This document shows, one piece after another, positions 9,291-12,228 of a stretch of 12,228 nucleotides of DNA; positions within the stretch are counted from its first letter, which is position 1; each line of letters begins with the position of its first letter. The stretch is taken from positions 1-12,228 of the forward strand of contig CALSCQ010002618.1 of NCBI GenBank assembly GCA_943704525.1. Reading direction: 5' to 3'. The DNA comes from Pigoraptor vietnamica. Its lineage: Eukaryota; Opisthokonta; Filasterea. Under the pieces are notes generated by a model. That model was not told the DNA's origin, ran no database searches, and was given only the letters and a program-made list of their open reading frames with translations. A program made the translations under genes and the position numbers.

Positions 9291-10151
9291 ATGGCGGAGG
9301 CAGCCAACTTGCAAAAGCACCTTGCGGAGCGCCCACCGCCGGAAGAGCTGCTCGAGAAGAACATCCTCAAGGGTGGGTGTCTCCTTCATGCCATGTTGGT
9401 TGAGTTCGCTGGCGAGTGCCATATATGGCTTACCGCTTACCGTTTACGTCGTTCGCTGGCGTGGTGGGCCATATATGGCTTATCGTTTACGGAGTTTGCT
9501 GGCTTGGTGGGCCATATATGGCTTACTGTTTACCTAGTTCGCTGGCGTGGTGCCCTTTATGGCTTGCCATATGTTCTGGCGCTGTGTGTGCCATATGTTG
9601 CATATCATTTTCTAGTTCGCTAGCGCGGTGTGCCATTCTCTTTTCCGTGTGCTGAGATGGCCAGTTTTGGTGGCTATGTGCAGCGATGGCATTTTCCTGA
9701 CGTGCGCGCCACCTACAGCCAACGTCGACGTGTCGCCCGCCATTGTGGCCAAGCAGGACGAGTTTCGGCAGGCGCAGCGGCGCGCGTCGCTCGAGGCCAA
9801 GATTGCGCACCGCCCCGACGTGCAGGAGCTCACGCGCGTGAACATTCTGCACGGTGGGCTCAGAGTGCTCGTGCATGTCATCCTCATGGAGGCTTGGCCT
9901 CTCGTTTTGCGGCGTATTGCTGTTGACTTTCGACGATAAGCGCCCGACCCCGCTTTGCGTCTATCTCACACGTATGCTTGTTGAACGCCCGCTCCTATTT
10001 ATTTCACACCGCAGGCGATGGGCACTCTGCGCCGGCCATTCAAGCCACGCAGGACAAGCTCAAAATGCGGCGACTGAGCGACGCCATCGAGGACCACCTC
10101 GAGTCGCGTCCGCCGCCCGAGATGGTTCCCAAGCGTATTTTGGAGGGGTGA
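9291..10151 (+). CDS. Three-RPEL-repeat actin-binding protein (MRTF-type RPEL module)
   Basis: Exons 9291-9372, 9719-9853 and 10015-10151 join in frame to 117 residues. The introns (346 and 161 bp, GTGGGT...CTACAG and GTGGGC...CCGCAG) are both phase 1. Seen: three RPEL motifs with RP at residues 14, 59 and 104, exactly 45 apart. Repeat 1 is RPPPEEL...NIL, repeat 2 is RPDVQEL...NIL, and repeat 3 is degenerate (RPPPEMV...RIL). The spacers share SPAIVAKQD / APAIQATQD, resembling the MRTF/MAL spacer. Known: RPEL repeats bind monomeric actin and control MRTF or Phactr localisation. Inferred: a cytoplasmic/nuclear G-actin sensor. The ATG context is excellent (AGAATGG). No SAP, leucine-zipper or phosphatase-binding region is present. 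The end is uncertain: TGA (10149-10151) overlaps a donor-like GTGAGC at 10148, so longer spliced forms are possible. Confidence 0.8.
9390..9640. repeat. Intronic minisatellite with 38-50 bp units
   Basis: Units begin with GCC at 9390 (short), 9418, 9468, 9511, 9552 and 9590, with a trailing start at 9632. Units at 9418-9551 share GCCATATATGGCTTA, then YCGTTTAC-like sequence, then TTCGCTGGCGTGGTGG; the later units decay. Unit lengths (50, 43, 41, 38, 42) are not multiples of three, which argues against a coding repeat despite open frames. It lies wholly inside intron 1 of the RPEL gene. Confidence 0.85.
9419..9562. promoter_or_regulatory. Cluster of CArG boxes (SRF/MADS-type sites) in RPEL intron 1
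   Basis: CCATATATGG occurs at 9419-9428, 9469-9478 and 9512-9521. Each is a perfect CC(A/T)6GG within a 12-bp palindrome, GCCATATATGGC. A near-match, CCCTTTATGG with one mismatch, is at 9553-9562. CArG boxes are bound by SRF-type MADS proteins, whose animal coactivators are the RPEL-containing MRTFs. The sites are the best-conserved part of the minisatellite. Whether an SRF homologue binds them is inference. Confidence 0.5.
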
Positions 10152-10295
10152 GCGGAGATGTCTGTCGTTTATGGGATGTATTCGTCGGCCATGCCGTGTA
10201 TGTTAGCGAGTGGCAATTCCGTGCATGCGCTGCAGAATGCACGCTTTAGTTTGAGTACGCCCTCTGCAGGCTCGTCCCATACACCGTCGCATAAT

Positions 10296-10410
10296 GTAGT
10301 GTGTGTGTGTGTGTGTGTGTAGTGTGTGTGTGTGTGTGTAGTGTGTGTGTGTGTGCGTGTGTATGCATGTGTGTGTGTGTGCGTGTGCGTGCACGCGTCT
10401 GTGTGTGTGC
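10296..10410. repeat. Interrupted (GT)n microsatellite
   Basis: About 115 bp of nearly uninterrupted TG/GT dinucleotides are broken by single A residues (about 10321 and 10340), then by C/A variants (GCGTGTGTATGCATG). Alternating purine-pyrimidine sequence of this length can adopt Z-DNA. The poly-His/Thr and poly-Val/Cys ORFs across it are artefacts of the repeat. Confidence 0.95.
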
Positions 10411-10680
10411 TGTTAGGACATATAGCCTGCTCAAAATGCACTGCTACTGAACTCAGTCTTTGGCCCGTTGCCTTCGCAGAGATGGCCACTGAAAACGCCC
10501 CCTTGCAAGTCTGCGTATCTGTGCGCTATGTGTCGTTCGTTGCCCCGGCGTTGTTTTGTGTTGCGGCCAGCTGAGTTTGGTTATGCGCGTGCTGCTGTGA
10601 GACCCTGAGTTGGCATTAAATGGTCGAACAAGGTCCCTTAGTCACGTGATATTGTGAACTTACCGATGTCTCGCTTATTC

Positions 10681-10693
10681 TAACCCTAACCCC
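10681..10693. repeat. Telomere-like motif TAACCCTAACCCC
   Basis: About two units of CCCTAA-type repeat. An oppositely oriented TTAGGGTTA lies at 10805-10813. They are too short to be a telomere tract and may be chance or a short interstitial insertion. Confidence 0.5.
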
Positions 10694-11026
10694 ATCCTAA
10701 ACACTAGTGGTTGCTACGACACCCATACAAATTTCAAATGGGACACACCGACCAATCAGATGCTGGCCATGGCAGAGTGGAATGTGCGTGTGCGGTCACT
10801 GCGATTAGGGTTAATGCGAGTCTCCTTCTCTTCTTCGATTGCGAAAGCAGAGACACATCTTCGTTGCATCGAACTGTGCGCGCTATTGCCGGTGCATTTG
10901 CGTACAATAGGAATCGTTTGGGGCATCGTGTCACTCTTCGCCACTTTGAGAGATGCGTTCGAGTTGACGAGACGCATTGCGTGCCTTGTGTGAGCTCCGC
11001 GTTGGGGCGAACAGAGGGCGAACAGA

Positions 11027-12188
11027 ATGACATCCATGGGGAAGCCGCCGGCGTGGAATGCCGGGCGACCGAATTCGCACACGGCAAGGCCTAGCGGTGC
11101 GTGCGTGGGCTCAATTGCAATCGTACTGCACGGAGTGTTTGCTCGTGAGGGTGTGTTTGCAAATATTGTTTGTGAGATGTTTCGTGCGTGTTAGGGACGC
11201 CTTTAACGGATGCGGTTGAGAATCCCGTCGTACTGGGAATGTGATTTGGCATCGTATGTTACCCACTATTCAATTGGCGACGCTGTTGATTAATGGTTTA
11301 GGTTTTCTGCCGAACGAGGCGAATGTGAGCGGACGCGAGATTATCCGGCAGAACATGCTCGCCCATTACAAAAAACTGAGCACCGTGAAGCCGGGAATAG
11401 ACATGACCGCCCCGAAGGTGTGTGTGGGCGTCCGTCGCGCGCAATTGCCACATTCACTGTGCTGTCTCGTTTGCCTCGCTCAGCGATTGTCGCCTTGCTC
11501 GAGTGATTTGTTTTGAGAGGACATCTACCTCAGTTTGCGGTTTATTCGTGTCTCCGTTCGAGATGCGTCGCGTATCAGTCGTTCAGTGTTTTCGCACACA
11601 TTTTCCATTGCTCACAGCGGATTTGTGTCATCAAACCGCATCGCAGTCGATGACCATGGCCGTTAAGCCCAAGACGCGCAAGCAAATGGACTTTGCAACG
11701 GAGGCCATGTCACCCGCCGCCTCGCGCAGTCCCAGCCAGGCAAGCACCCGCCGCTCTCGGCCGCCGACGGGCATGAGTACCCACAGCACTCTGCGTGGTT
11801 CCCCGTCACCTGCGCCCCGTGACGTCGCAACGCCCGACCTCTCCCAGCGACACTGTAAGTTGTTGTTCTATTTGTTTGCGTTTGTTCTCGTTGAATGCGC
11901 ATGCGAATTTCATTCTTACCGCTTTGTGCGCGTGCAGTTCCCGTGGGGTCTGTCGCACCTGGGAGCCCAGCGCTCTCCCACCACTCGACGCGCTCGAGGC
12001 CGCCCGTGGACGACACCCTCTCCCGCCCGCAGACGCCGCGTGGCACGAAGCAGCCCGGCCGTCTCGACTACCTCCGCTTTGTATCGGAGATCACCGCCGA
12101 CATTCTCTCGCGCGGCGTGTTCAGCGACCGCGCCGTCGATCGCATCTGTGAGCAGCACATTGCAGATCACCGGAGTGACCTGGACGAG
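11027..12188 (+). CDS. SPATA7: SPATA7 homologue, 5' part (four exons; continues past the window)
   Basis: Exons 11027-11096, 11302-11417, 11647-11854 and 11938-12188 join in frame to 215 codons. All introns are GT-AG (205, 229 and 83 bp; phases 1, 0, 1). Two blocks match human SPATA7: N-terminal KPPAW...GREIIRQNMLAHYKKL (human NHMAVHYNKIL) at about residues 6-62, and LDYLRFVSEITADILSRGVF plus DRAVDRICEQHI (human YLSFIEDVTDEILKLGLFSN...ERHI) at 174-206. A Ser/Pro/Arg-rich, probably disordered linker (84-172) separates them, much shorter than in human. Known: SPATA7 acts at the ciliary transition zone/photoreceptor connecting cilium with RPGRIP1. Inferred: a ciliary-gate role, hence a flagellated organism. 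ATG 11027 is the first after an in-frame TGA at 10991. After codon 215 a GTGCGT donor follows at 12189; the frame also stays open to the window edge. Confidence 0.82.
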
Positions 12189-12228
12189 GTGCGTTTTTGC
12201 AGGCAGTATAGCGCCAATCCCTCCCCCC

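Larger units (their letters stand above)
10152..11026. other. Apparent intergenic stretch (or long intron) without a recognisable gene
   Basis: No ORF here shows a domain or GC-rich exon-like composition. Contents seen are the GT microsatellite, two telomere-like motifs, and an acceptor-like TTGCCTTCGCAG at about 10479 followed by a short ATG-bearing stretch that cannot be joined usefully. It could be the RPEL 3' UTR plus the SPATA7 promoter, or an intron if the two flanking genes are one. Confidence 0.6.

Noticed and set aside
9416-9655. Repetitive ORFs across the minisatellite (GHIWLT..., PYMAYR...)
   Set aside because: Unit lengths are not multiples of three, so no frame repeats consistently, and the region is bounded by good splice sites.
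10169-10489. Poly-His/Thr ORFs on the minus strand
   Set aside because: Direct translation of the GT/CA microsatellite.
10482-10574. Possible extra exon (ATGGCCACTGAAAACGCC) after an acceptor-like CTTCGCAG
   Set aside because: Joined to the RPEL donor in the only GT-compatible phase it stops after three codons, and no homology is visible.
10770-10842. Possible RNA polymerase III gene (vault RNA-like): TGGCAGAGTGG matches box A, TTCGATTGC resembles box B
   Set aside because: Box B is imperfect, no TTTT terminator follows within several hundred bases, and no convincing tRNA fold was seen.
10734-11087. Minus-strand ORFs of 108-117 codons opposite the SPATA7 5' region
   Set aside because: No domain or exon-like composition, and they overlap the supported SPATA7 exon 1 on the other strand.

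Overview
The window is nuclear DNA from a eukaryote. The genes carry GT-AG spliceosomal introns of about 80 to 350 bp. Exons are strongly GC-rich by eye, while introns and intergenic DNA are clearly less so. A ciliary gene (SPATA7-like) next to an 8.3 kb TEP1 gene with only one intron suggests a compact-genome, flagellated, probably unicellular eukaryote; the species cannot be named from the sequence alone.

Region 1 (72-8337, minus strand) holds a complete TEP1 (telomerase/vault-associated protein 1) homologue of 2,708 codons, split by one 139-bp intron. Its order is a Ser/Thr-rich N-terminus, a TROVE RNA-binding domain, a vWA-like domain, DUF4062, a NACHT NTPase and about 21 WD40 units. Region 2 (8338-9290) is a roughly 950-bp divergent intergenic stretch. 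It carries a perfect CRE-type palindrome, an outward-facing inverted repeat, a TATA-like element and a tiny uORF abutting the TEP1 start.

Region 3 (9291-10151, plus strand) is a three-exon gene encoding three RPEL actin-binding repeats spaced exactly 45 residues apart, as in animal MRTF/MAL coactivators. Its first intron contains a decaying minisatellite whose core, CCATATATGG, is a perfect SRF-type CArG box in three copies plus one near-copy. Region 4 (10152-11026) shows no convincing gene; it holds a GT microsatellite and two short telomere-like motifs. Region 5 (11027 to the right edge, plus strand) is the 5' part of a SPATA7 homologue: four exons, 215 codons, continuing beyond the window.

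The genes do not form an obvious pathway. TEP1 is an RNP scaffold, the RPEL protein is a predicted G-actin binder, and SPATA7 is a ciliary-gate protein. The most striking link is local: SRF-type sites sit inside a gene for an MRTF-type actin sensor, which suggests an actin-MADS-box feedback loop in what may be a non-animal lineage.
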